Shown: positions 1 through 6,082 of the stretch, piece after piece
Position numbering within the stretch: the first letter of the stretch is position 1
How the letters are laid out: each line of letters begins with the position of its first letter
NCBI GenBank assembly: GCA_964652155.1
Contig: CAZZBK010000202.1
Location: forward strand, 1-7,568
Length of the DNA: 7,568 bases
Reading direction: 5' to 3'
Origin: CAZZBK01 sp964652155
Lineage (GTDB): Bacteria; Planctomycetota; Planctomycetia; Pirellulales; PNKZ01
Notes under the pieces: generated by a model
The model's database searches: none
What the model saw: only the letters and a program-made list of their open reading frames with translations
What the model was told of the DNA's origin: nothing
Position numbers and translations under genes: made by a program

Positions 1-56
1 GGATGAGGGATGAGGGATGAGGGATGAGGGATGAGGGATGAGGGATGAGGGATGAA
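1..56. repeat. GGATGAG heptamer tandem array
   Basis: Seven perfect head-to-tail copies of GGATGAG fill positions 1-49, and an eighth copy ending in A instead of G follows at 50-56. The array touches the window edge, so its full length is unknown. It is a minisatellite-like tract downstream of the esterase gene. No spacers are present, so it is not a CRISPR. Copies in the opposite orientation lie at 88-115 and form the other arm of an inverted repeat. Slippage could easily change the copy number. Confidence 0.95.
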
Positions 57-115
57 ACGGAACGCTGCCGCGTGAGCGTGTCTTCCTTTCATCCCTCATA
101 CTTCATCCCTCATCC
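29..115 (-). terminator. Long inverted repeat overlapping the esterase stop, possible 3' hairpin
   Basis: Positions 29-56 and 88-115 are inverted copies of each other, 26 of 28 bases complementary, around a 31-base loop (57-87). The right arm is a 14-bp unit present twice (88-101 and 102-115, one mismatch), each unit being two heptamers. In the leftward transcript of the esterase gene this would fold into a long stem right at the end of the message. The esterase stop TGA (110-112) sits within the stem. There is no U-tract inside the arms, so a role in 3' end formation or mRNA protection is inferred. The arms could also simply be the product of repeat inversion. Confidence 0.5.
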
Positions 116-1063
116 TTTCTTTAGTGCCTTGCCAATGAATTGCAACGCACGCTGGTGTGCCGCCGCGACCTGGGCTTTGTCGCCGTCGCGCAAGCCGTGC
201 TCGGCCCCTTCGATCGTAATCAGTTCGTGTCGCACGTTGTGCTTGGTGAACTGCTCGACCATGGCCTGCGACGACGAGTAGGGCACGTCGGTGTCGGCCG
301 TGCCGTGAATCATCAGCGTCGGTGGGTAGTTGGGCGTGACCATGTGTACCGGACTGAGCTTGGCAATCTCAGCGTGTTGCGTCGTGGGGTCGAAACCGGT
401 CACTACCTTGGCCCACAGCCCTTGCTGACGCAGATGACGGTAGTATTGACCGCGCGCCTGGCTGTTGTGGGGCGGGTCGCTGTTGGTCAACACGCCGCGA
501 TCGACCACGTCTTGCACCGCGCTGGCGTCGATCGGCGCGCCATGGTGGGTCGATTTCGCGCTCGCCCAGGGGGCGTCGATGTCGCCATAGCCCCAATAGC
601 TCACCAGGGCCGCGGGGCGCGGCTGGACGATGGCCCCGGCCATGTACGTGAGGAAGCCGCCGGCGGATCCGCCGACCACCACGACTCGACCCGTATCGGC
701 GTTGAACTTGCCCGGGCCTTGTGCGTGGAGCCACTCGAACGCTCCGCGCAGGTCTTCGACGATCGCGGGCAACTTGACCTCGGGGGCTAGGCGATAGTCG
801 AGCGACACCAGAATAAACCGCTCTTGCTCGCAGTACTCGAACAAGTTCTTCGGAACGCTCGTGCGGCTGCCAACGATCAACGCTCCGCCGTGGATCCACA
901 CGACCACCGGGCGACGCTCATCCCCCTCGGGCCGGTAGACGTCGGCCGACACGTCGACGCAGTTGGCCGTGCGATAGACGTGAGTCGACTTCATCAGCGG
1001 CGCGGCGAAGAGCGGTTGATGGCCCAAGAGGAATAGAATGACAGTGGCCACAATTCTAAGCAT
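110..1063 (-). CDS. Secreted alpha/beta-hydrolase (esterase/lipase family)
   Basis: A 317-residue serine hydrolase, probably a carboxylesterase acting on small acyl esters or ester-decorated polysaccharide; the substrate is not readable from sequence. Residues 1-21 form a signal peptide (hydrophobic 4-20, likely cut near LFA/AP), so the enzyme is exported. The oxyanion-hole motif HGG is at 58-60. The nucleophile elbow is GGSAGG at 131-136 with Ser133. The acid is probably Asp257 in HGTADTDVP, and the catalytic His is His289 in GAEHG, so the triad is complete. Length is normal for the family. The ATG start is supported by GGAG eight bases upstream. It follows the dehydrogenase gene by 61 bp on the same strand with no clear terminator between, so the two probably share a transcript. 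The last codons and the TGA stop run into the heptamer inverted repeat. It could equally be called an acetylxylan esterase-like or BD-FAE-like hydrolase. Confidence 0.9.
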   Translation of the reverse strand: MLRIVATVILFLLGHQPLFAAPLMKSTHVYRTANCVDVSADVYRPEGDERRPVVVWIHGGALIVGSRTSVPKNLFEYCEQERFILVSLDYRLAPEVKLPAIVEDLRGAFEWLHAQGPGKFNADTGRVVVVGGSAGGFLTYMAGAIVQPRPAALVSYWGYGDIDAPWASAKSTHHGAPIDASAVQDVVDRGVLTNSDPPHNSQARGQYYRHLRQQGLWAKVVTGFDPTTQHAEIAKLSPVHMVTPNYPPTLMIHGTADTDVPYSSSQAMVEQFTKHNVRHELITIEGAEHGLRDGDKAQVAAAHQRALQFIGKALKKG

Positions 1064-1124
1064 GACTTCAACTCCATACCCAAGGCAAGCGGATCGGCCG
1101 GCGAGATATTTTTACGGATAACAA

Positions 1125-4100
1125 TTACGACCCCGCCGACGAAGCGCTCTCGGCCGGCAACGGGACTTGGTCGGGACCCATCAGGTACGCGAACAATGCC
1201 CGCATGTGATCGGTCGATAGCGTAGGCAACATTCCCTCGGGCATCATCGAGAGGGGTGACGGGGTGCGGCTCTCAATCTCGGCCTTGGGCACGACAATCT
1301 TTTCGTTCACGGTTTGCACCGTGAGCGCCGCGGGAGTTTCGGCCGCGATCAGTCCGGTGAGCACCCGGCCGGAGGTCGTTTCGATGATTTGCATCTGATA
1401 ATCCTTGGCGACCGCCGCGCTGGGGTCGACCAGCGTATGCAATAGGTAATCGAGGTTGGTTCGTTGCGAGCCCGTGATGTTCGGCCCGATCGCGCCTCCG
1501 GCGTCGAAAAACTTGTGACAGTTGGCGCATGTCTTCTGGAACACAGCCCGGCCAACGCTGCGATCCATGCGCACGAGCGCCTCGGGCGTGAGTTGCTTCT
1601 TGTAGCTCTCGACGAGCTTTTGCTTCTCGGCTGGAGTCGAGCGTAGCTCGCCCCAGACGGCTTTCACTCGGGCCGTGAGCGTCGGGCTGTTGAGGCTTTG
1701 CATTTGCCGCGCGGCATAGGCGGTCACATCGGAGCGCGACAGACGATTCGATTCGACCGCCTGCATGAGCCGCAGCGCCCAGTCGACGCGCGCGGCCAGT
1801 GTCTGCACGGCGTCTTGTTTCGACGCGGGGTCGAACGAGTCATAGGCCGAGAGCAGCGTGGAGGCGGTCTCGTCGTGCTGGAACTCGGCGAGGCCGCGTA
1901 TCGCCGCGCGGCGCGTGACCGGATCGGCAATGAGCCGCAGCAGCAGCGGAGCGACGCCGTCAGCCTGCTTGGCGACGAGCGCGGCGATCGCGCGATTGCG
2001 AAGCTCGGCCGACGAGCTCATGTCGAGCGCCTGCGCGCGCAAGGCCACCAAGGCCCGAGGGTCGTCAAACACCAACGCCAATTGCATCGACCGCTCGCGA
2101 ATCGCTTCGTGCTTGAGGCTTTGTAGTTGATCGAATGTCGCCGACCAGCCGTCGGGCATCGTCACCTTGCGTTGCCCGGCGAGTCCTTCGAGCGTGCCGG
2201 AGAGCAACGCGGCCGTCACACTCTCGCTCGTCTGACGCAGTGCCTGAGTGACTTGCTGGAGAGCACCGGGCTTGTTAAGCAACGACGTGGCGCGACGGGC
2301 GATGAACTGCGCGACCTTGGGCAGCTTGCCGTCACGCGCCAGCGAGATGAACCGTTCGAGGTCGTCGTTCACCAGTGGCTCGACCGCGTACCAGATCATC
2401 AGCGGCAGATTGTCATCGTCGGCGTCTTCGCCATGCGAGAGCAAGGCGGCGGCAATCTCCCAGCGGTCGGCGCTCGGCAGCCGCTGCAACATGCTGGCCA
2501 AGTGCAGTCGCACGTATGAAGACGCATCCTGCCGCGCCATGCTGGCAAACTTGGCCAGGGCAATCGGCGGCGGAGCGTGGTCCTCGCACAGCAAACGCAC
2601 GGCCCAGGCGCGAATCGATTCGTGCTCATGCGCAAGCTGAGCCACGAGAAATGCGTCATCGAGTTGCCCCATCGCTTGGAGTGCCCATAACGAGCGGAGC
2701 TTGCGCGGAATGTCGCTCTCGACCGCGTACATGCCACGCAGTTGCTCGACCGCGCCGGTCATGTCTTGGCCCGAGGCGATCCGTTCTTGCAACAATCGTC
2801 GGGCGTGCTGTACGAACCAATCGTTGCGATGCGTTTGCAACTCGACCAGTTCGCGCGTGCTGAGTTGCGCGACGTCTTGGCTCGGCGCGCGGCGCGGTCC
2901 GTAGCTGATCTTGTAAATCCGACCGGTCTCGCGTCGTGTGTTCTTCGTGCTGTGACACTCGCCGGTGTCGGACCAATCGCTGGCAAACACGCTGCCGTCG
3001 GGACCATAGCGCAGCGTCACGCCCATGTACCACGGATCACGCGAGCGCATCAGATCAGGGCCATGCGCGGCCGTGTAGCCTGAACCGTGACGCTTGAGCA
3101 GATCGTTGTTGATGCGACGACCGTGGATGTTGTTCGTGAACAGCGTATTGCGATACGTTTCTGGCCAACTGTCGCCCAGATAGACCAGCGTGCCGCAGTG
3201 TGCGTGTCCGCCGCCGGCCGCATCTTCGGCCGCCGAACCGAGTCCGCCGCGGACATTGTTGCCGCCAACGAAATGCAAGTGGTCGGCGATCGTGTCGATC
3301 CGCTCATAGGAGTATTGGCTCGACTCGCGATTGCGCCATGGCTCGTAATGGGCTCCGTAGATGACATGGAACAAGTGCGGGTTGACACAGTTGCAAACGA
3401 AGGCCTCGCCCCAGTCGTTCCAATCGATGCCCCAAGGGTTGGTCGTGCCGTCGCAGTAGGGTTCCCAAACGTGTCGCGTCGGATGATACCGATACACGCC
3501 GCCGTCGAAACGCTCGCGCTGATTGTCGCTCGTGCCGGGCTTGCCGAGCAGCGACCAGTTCGTCCGCCCGTGGGTACCGTAGAGCCAGCCATCGGGTCCC
3601 CAGGAGAAACCGTTCGCCAGGTTGTGTGCGTTGGCGTGGAGACCGAAGCCGTCGAGCAACACCTGCGGCGGGCCGTCAGGCCGATCGTCGCCGTCTTTGT
3701 CGGGAATGAAATATAAGTACGGTGGCGACATGACCCACGCGCCGCCAAAGCCCACCTCGATGCCGGTCACATAGTTGAGCTTGTCGTAGAACACGGTTCG
3801 TTTGTCGCTAAGGCCATCGTTGTCAGTGTCTTCCAGGATGACAATCCGATCGTTCCCTTGCCGGGTGTGTTGCGGATAGCTATACGCTTCGACGACCCAG
3901 AGCCGCGCGCGATCGTCGAGGCAAAAGCCGATCGGCTGTTGCACGTCGGGCTCGGCCGCGAAGAGCGAGACCTGAAACCCCTCGGGCACGATCATCGAGC
4001 GGGCCGCCTCGATCGCCTTCAGCGGAGCGTCGACCGTCGACTCATAAAATCGGGCCGGCGGCAGTGGAGCGGGCGTGGTCGGCTTGTCGGCGGCACTCAA

Positions 4101-4199
4101 CCACCCTGCATACGTCGCCAGAGCCAGCAAGCCGCACACGAGCCGTGTGCGCGTCCAAGCGAGATACGAAGCACGCGAGCGGGGCGCGAAACAGTTCAT
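1125..4199 (-). CDS. Secreted PVC-type dehydrogenase-like propeller + HEAT-like helices + c-type heme protein
   Basis: A 1024-residue modular protein of the planctomycete type described by TIGR02604 (N-terminal membrane-bound dehydrogenase domain) and TIGR02603 (C-terminal heme-binding domain). Residues 1-37 hold an export signal with a basic N-region and a hydrophobic core at about 20-36. Residues about 66-435 resemble a sugar-dehydrogenase-like beta-propeller and carry two acidic loops, DTDNDG (124-129) and DKDGDD (167-172), that look like calcium sites. Residues about 445-870 are helical and HEAT-like. Residues about 878-1010 are the heme domain, with CANCH at 891-895 and a likely axial Met in SMMPEG (985 or 986). 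The expected role is periplasmic substrate oxidation with electrons leaving through the heme; the substrate is unknown. No clear Shine-Dalgarno precedes the ATG, but the signal peptide supports this start. A candidate promoter lies at 4268-4296. The esterase gene follows by 61 bp. Confidence 0.93.
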   Translation of the reverse strand: MNCFAPRSRASYLAWTRTRLVCGLLALATYAGWLSAADKPTTPAPLPPARFYESTVDAPLKAIEAARSMIVPEGFQVSLFAAEPDVQQPIGFCLDDRARLWVVEAYSYPQHTRQGNDRIVILEDTDNDGLSDKRTVFYDKLNYVTGIEVGFGGAWVMSPPYLYFIPDKDGDDRPDGPPQVLLDGFGLHANAHNLANGFSWGPDGWLYGTHGRTNWSLLGKPGTSDNQRERFDGGVYRYHPTRHVWEPYCDGTTNPWGIDWNDWGEAFVCNCVNPHLFHVIYGAHYEPWRNRESSQYSYERIDTIADHLHFVGGNNVRGGLGSAAEDAAGGGHAHCGTLVYLGDSWPETYRNTLFTNNIHGRRINNDLLKRHGSGYTAAHGPDLMRSRDPWYMGVTLRYGPDGSVFASDWSDTGECHSTKNTRRETGRIYKISYGPRRAPSQDVAQLSTRELVELQTHRNDWFVQHARRLLQERIASGQDMTGAVEQLRGMYAVESDIPRKLRSLWALQAMGQLDDAFLVAQLAHEHESIRAWAVRLLCEDHAPPPIALAKFASMARQDASSYVRLHLASMLQRLPSADRWEIAAALLSHGEDADDDNLPLMIWYAVEPLVNDDLERFISLARDGKLPKVAQFIARRATSLLNKPGALQQVTQALRQTSESVTAALLSGTLEGLAGQRKVTMPDGWSATFDQLQSLKHEAIRERSMQLALVFDDPRALVALRAQALDMSSSAELRNRAIAALVAKQADGVAPLLLRLIADPVTRRAAIRGLAEFQHDETASTLLSAYDSFDPASKQDAVQTLAARVDWALRLMQAVESNRLSRSDVTAYAARQMQSLNSPTLTARVKAVWGELRSTPAEKQKLVESYKKQLTPEALVRMDRSVGRAVFQKTCANCHKFFDAGGAIGPNITGSQRTNLDYLLHTLVDPSAAVAKDYQMQIIETTSGRVLTGLIAAETPAALTVQTVNEKIVVPKAEIESRTPSPLSMMPEGMLPTLSTDHMRALFAYLMGPDQVPLPAESASSAGS

Positions 4200-4267
4200 G
4201 GCGAGGGGCGTGTAGGGCTGCGGAGAGGATCGAGGGGAGGCCGTCGAGCCACACGGCCGACCGTTGG

Positions 4268-4296
4268 AGTATCCTCTGCACGCCCGGTCGGGTCAA
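4268..4296 (-). promoter_or_regulatory. Candidate sigma70-like promoter of the dehydrogenase-esterase operon
   Basis: On the minus strand TTGACC (4291-4296, five of six consensus bases) is followed after exactly 17 bases by GATACT (4268-4273, four of six). Transcription would start near 4261 and leave a 5' leader of about 60 bases before the ATG at 4199. It lies in the 209-bp spacer (4200-4408) after the antitoxin gene. I see nothing else in that spacer: no hairpin terminator, no RNA gene and no convincing reading frame. Position and spacing fit, but the call rests on two hexamers in a genome whose promoter consensus is poorly known. Confidence 0.35.
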
Positions 4297-4408
4297 CTTG
4301 AGTGGCATGTTGGACAAGCCAGCGCGGCGAACTGCGACTTGTTCTCCTTGAACCAGGGGGCAGGCGAGCTACTGGTGGTGACGGGACTTTGGATGCCGAA
4401 TCACACTG

Positions 4409-4618
4409 TTATGTCGACTGCGCTGATGGCTGTGGGACATCGTTTTGTTCGGCCGGTTTTCGAAGGGCGACACGTGGTGGAAGTGACACGTAGACGCGAC
4501 CATCCGTAGCTTCTCGTGTGCGGATATCCTTGAGGATCAGGTCGAGATTATTGCCAAACTGCGCCGCAAGTCCGCGGCGTATCCCACGTATTTCGTCGGT
4601 GATTGAATCGGATAGCAT
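4409..4618 (-). CDS. Small partner (putative antitoxin) of the PIN-domain toxin
   Basis: A 69-residue protein without a signal peptide, predicted mostly helical. Its N-terminal part contains DEIRGIRRGLAAQFGNNLD (residues 8-26) and the middle contains GRVYVSLPPR. This pattern resembles the short proteins commonly encoded next to PIN toxins of the adjacent type, so an antitoxin role is inferred from resemblance and context. The start at 4616-4618 is preferred because GGAGG lies six bases upstream (4625-4629) and the ATG begins one base after the toxin stop (TGACATG). An upstream in-frame ATG at 4637-4639 would overlap the toxin by 20 bases and lacks a comparable ribosome site. The residues after about 50 are polar and rich in Pro, Gln and Ser, possibly a disordered toxin-binding tail. 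No recognisable DNA-binding fold is evident, so autoregulation is uncertain. Confidence 0.72.
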   Translation of the reverse strand: MLSDSITDEIRGIRRGLAAQFGNNLDLILKDIRTREATDGRVYVSLPPRVALRKPAEQNDVPQPSAQST

Positions 4619-4619
4619 G

Positions 4620-5096
4620 TCAGGCCTCCAGGAGTTCATCTGGCGTGCAAATCATCGGCGGTACGAAACCTGCATCACGGCAGACGCGTTCAATCGCGGA
4701 ACGAATTGTCGGATTCACGATATGTTTGAAGTTCCAGCTCACCAGATATTCTAATCCGTTGACCGCCGCGAGTGAAATGTGAATAGCGTCGCGAGGCTCC
4801 GTCTTGGGAACGGCCAAAGCATCCATCAGTTTACGGGCGAGTTCATCGACCGCTGGCGAAGTCGCGATAAATTCAAGTGAATCCAAGACATCCAGTCGCT
4901 CTTTTGAGGCAGCGGGATCGCCCGCAGCACATTCGTCGGCGACAACCGTCGAAACGAAAAAACGGTATTTCAGCATGGCGATAGGCCACCACTGACGAGT
5001 CACGGCCTGTCGGCCAGCGACAATCGGGTCGGTAAGCATTCGACCGACCAAATGTCCGATGACCGTCGTTTCAATGTAAGCGGTGGGTCTTGTCAT
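4620..5096 (-). CDS. PIN-domain ribonuclease toxin (VapC-like)
   Basis: A 158-residue cytoplasmic protein with PIN-domain features, expected to be a magnesium-dependent endoribonuclease that cuts RNA when released from its antitoxin. The N-terminal beta-strand motif is YIETTVIGHL (7-16), with Glu9 where many VapC proteins have Asp. Further candidate metal ligands are Asp54/Glu55 in VVADECAAGD and Asp103 in RDAIHISLA. The fourth motif reads SWNFKHI (120-126) with Asn122 where Asp is common. From memory, Glu at the first site and Asn at the fourth are usual in this PIN subgroup, so the enzyme is probably intact. The C-terminal ICTPDELLE is also familiar from the subgroup. AGGA four bases before the ATG supports the start. 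The toxin-like gene comes first and its partner follows one base after the stop, the reverse of most VapBC operons. No strong promoter is visible upstream. Confidence 0.85.
   Translation of the reverse strand: MTRPTAYIETTVIGHLVGRMLTDPIVAGRQAVTRQWWPIAMLKYRFFVSTVVADECAAGDPAASKERLDVLDSLEFIATSPAVDELARKLMDALAVPKTEPRDAIHISLAAVNGLEYLVSWNFKHIVNPTIRSAIERVCRDAGFVPPMICTPDELLEA
4625..4629 (-). promoter_or_regulatory. Ribosome binding site that decides the antitoxin start
   Basis: GGAGG on the minus strand, six bases before the ATG at 4616-4618. It lies within the last codons of the PIN gene, so antitoxin translation is probably coupled to termination of toxin translation. This site is why the shorter 69-residue product is preferred over the 76-residue reading. 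Confidence 0.7.
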
Positions 5097-5227
5097 GGCT
5101 TCCTAAGGCCGAAGGGCATGGTTTAACCGCCCGCGGCCAAGTACCAGTGAATACAGAACCAGTACGAACCGAGACTCGGTATGACCGCCCTGTTCGATGT
5201 CATTGCTAGTCGGATTCTCGATCAACC
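5097..5227 (-). other. 131-bp spacer upstream of the PIN toxin, with a 13-bp palindrome
   Basis: This stretch separates the broken small gene from the PIN gene. It contains a perfect inverted repeat, ACCGAG-A-CTCGGT (5168-5180), about 72 bases upstream of the toxin ATG, which could be an operator for the toxin-antitoxin pair; that is inference from position only. One minus-strand frame is open across the whole spacer but has no convincing start codon or ribosome site and ends just before the toxin, so I do not call it a gene. No clear -10/-35 pair or terminator is visible. Confidence 0.3.
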
Positions 5228-5525
5228 TTATGGCAAAATGTAGATTACTTGATGCGCCGGCCCTTTAAACTCAATCAATATTTGATGGGCATCGTTACTT
5301 CCTCGTCCACGGTATTCAATCAGGTCGATATCGCCGTATTTGCGGAACGATTCGATAAGTATGTCGAGTCGAATGTATTCGTTTCCGGATTCATACTTGA
5401 CAATGCACTGGGCGACAGTACCTGCGGCGACAGCCCGTGTCTGGAGATTAAAATAATTTGCAGTCTTGGTTAACGTTTGCCTCGTGAAATGCCTGCATCA
5501 CGGCAGCAAGAAAAGCTTCTTCCAT
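5228..5525 (-). pseudogene. Unrecognised small gene broken by one frameshift
   Basis: The minus strand reads ATG at 5523-5525 for 25 codons, beginning MEEAFLAAVMQAFHEANVNQ and reaching a TAA at 5448-5450. Removing one T from the TTTT run at 5450-5453 (minus strand) joins it to a further 73 sense codons that end at a TAA at 5228-5230, giving a 98-residue protein. The second part looks truly coding, with segments YESGNEYIRLDILIE, KYGDIDLIEYRG and ILIEFKGPAHQVIYILP. The spacing of Asp residues before an E-F-K triplet (joined residues 85-87) resembles a PD-(D/E)XK nuclease core, but this is a guess from pattern and I do not recognise the family. No good ribosome site precedes the ATG. It follows DUF433 and the truncated DUF5615 on the same strand. 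The shift may be a real mutation, a sequencing error in a homopolymer, or +1 frameshifting at TTT-TAA. Confidence 0.5.
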
Positions 5526-5671
5526 CGGAGGTGTCTCGTTGAGGTGAATGTTGGGGGCTGCTTGTCGAAATCAATTGAGTATGGGAAAAGATAGGCGTGG
5601 TTGACGCCGAACATGACTGTAATCCACGCGGCCGCTGACGGAGGCAACTGCGCGTCCAACCAGATGATCAT
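5498..5671 (-). pseudogene. Truncated DUF5615 (PIN-like) toxin
   Basis: The reading begins MIIWLDAQLPPSAAAWITVM and continues FGVN, the hallmark opening of DUF5615 proteins, PIN-like toxins normally about 110 residues long and paired with DUF433. After about residue 24 the resemblance stops; the remaining residues to the TGA at 5498-5500 (57 in total) have no family character. The later acidic motifs that complete the PIN-like active site are absent, including the usual KDxDF segment, so the product should be inactive as a nuclease. The ATG overlaps the DUF433 stop as ATGA (5668-5671), the normal coupled arrangement, which confirms the original pairing. The same frame stays open after the TGA and becomes the second half of the unrecognised small gene, so foreign or rearranged DNA probably replaced the toxin's end near 5595. 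Confidence 0.72.
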
Positions 5672-5892
5672 GCAACCGACACCGGATGATCGATCCGACG
5701 ACTGGCAAATCGCAGGCAAGCTTGAATATCCGCCGACTCCAGGTCTGGCAACTCATCGACGATCTGCTCAGGGCTGAGACCGTTCGCCAATAAGTCGAGC
5801 ACGTCGCTCACGCGGATGCGCATGCCCCGAATGCATGGGCGTCCGCCGCATTGCTGAGGGTCAACCGTTATTCGATCCGTCAAATCAGCCAC
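5668..5892 (-). CDS. DUF433 family antitoxin-like protein
   Basis: A 74-residue protein of full family length. It shows the DUF433 signature: RITVDPQQCGGRPCIRGMRI (residues 7-26), then VSDVLDLLANGLSPEQIVDELPDL (28-51), a helix-turn-helix-like segment, then ADIQACLRFASRRID (54-68). The family is thought to act as DNA-binding antitoxin to DUF5615 toxins. The start is GTG at 5890-5892, preceded by a perfect AAGGAGG with seven-base spacing (5900-5906), a strong ribosome site that fixes the start. A TATAAT box lies about 65 bases upstream. The stop overlaps the ATG of the DUF5615 remnant by four bases. All conserved parts of the antitoxin seem intact while its toxin is broken, so it may persist as an orphan antitoxin or repressor. 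Confidence 0.88.
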   Translation of the reverse strand: MADLTDRITVDPQQCGGRPCIRGMRIRVSDVLDLLANGLSPEQIVDELPDLESADIQACLRFASRRIDHPVSVA

Positions 5893-5899
5893 GGTACGT

Positions 5900-5906
5900 C
5901 CTCCTT
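5900..5906 (-). promoter_or_regulatory. Strong ribosome binding site for the DUF433 GTG start
   Basis: AAGGAGG on the minus strand, seven bases before the GTG at 5890-5892. It is the closest match to the anti-Shine-Dalgarno sequence at any start in the window and identifies the non-ATG start. Confidence 0.8.
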
Positions 5907-5956
5907 ACGGGAGTCAGGGAGCCAGTCCAAAGCAACCGCTGGCAGATGGTTATCGT

Positions 5957-5985
5957 ATTATAGTTGATCGTCATGAACAGGCCAG
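5957..5985 (-). promoter_or_regulatory. Candidate promoter of the DUF433 module
   Basis: The minus strand carries a perfect TATAAT (5957-5962) about 65 bases before the DUF433 start. At 17-base spacing the -35 position reads CTGGCC (5980-5985), only three of six consensus bases. A transcript would begin near 5950. The rest of the spacer, 5986-6082, shows no gene. Confidence 0.45.
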
Positions 5986-6082
5986 TGTCATCGTTCGCTA
6001 ATTGAAAGCGTACCTGTAGTGGTAATGCGACCAAAAGGCGACGATCAAATCTCAGCGGACGCCGCGGCGCGGCTCTACCCAT

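Noticed and set aside
1..115. CRISPR-like array
   Set aside because: The unit is 7 bp, directly tandem and without spacers; no cas genes are nearby.
140..790. 216-codon plus-strand open frame
   Set aside because: It is antisense to the esterase, whose signal peptide and complete catalytic triad are clear; the plus-strand product has no recognisable motif and is Val/Arg/His-rich, as expected for a shadow in GC-rich DNA.
1116..1126. GGATAACAATT, identical to part of the lac operator
   Set aside because: Only half of a symmetric operator is present, it straddles the dehydrogenase stop codon, and no LacI-type regulator is in the window; chance match.
3087..3716. 209-codon plus-strand open frame
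   Set aside because: Antisense to the conserved propeller region of the dehydrogenase-like gene; no start signal or family features.
4042..4317. 91-codon minus-strand open frame upstream of and overlapping the dehydrogenase start
   Set aside because: It overlaps the signal peptide region of the large gene in another frame, contains the candidate promoter within it, and shows no family motif.
5100..5268. Open minus-strand frame through the spacer before the PIN gene
   Set aside because: It runs stop to stop for about 55 codons with no good start codon or ribosome site and no recognisable motif, so there is not enough to call a gene.
5249..5473. 74-codon plus-strand open frame
   Set aside because: It is antisense to the frame-shifted small gene. 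The minus-strand reading has a more natural composition and alternation of strand-like segments. The plus-strand reading has no ribosome site that I can support.
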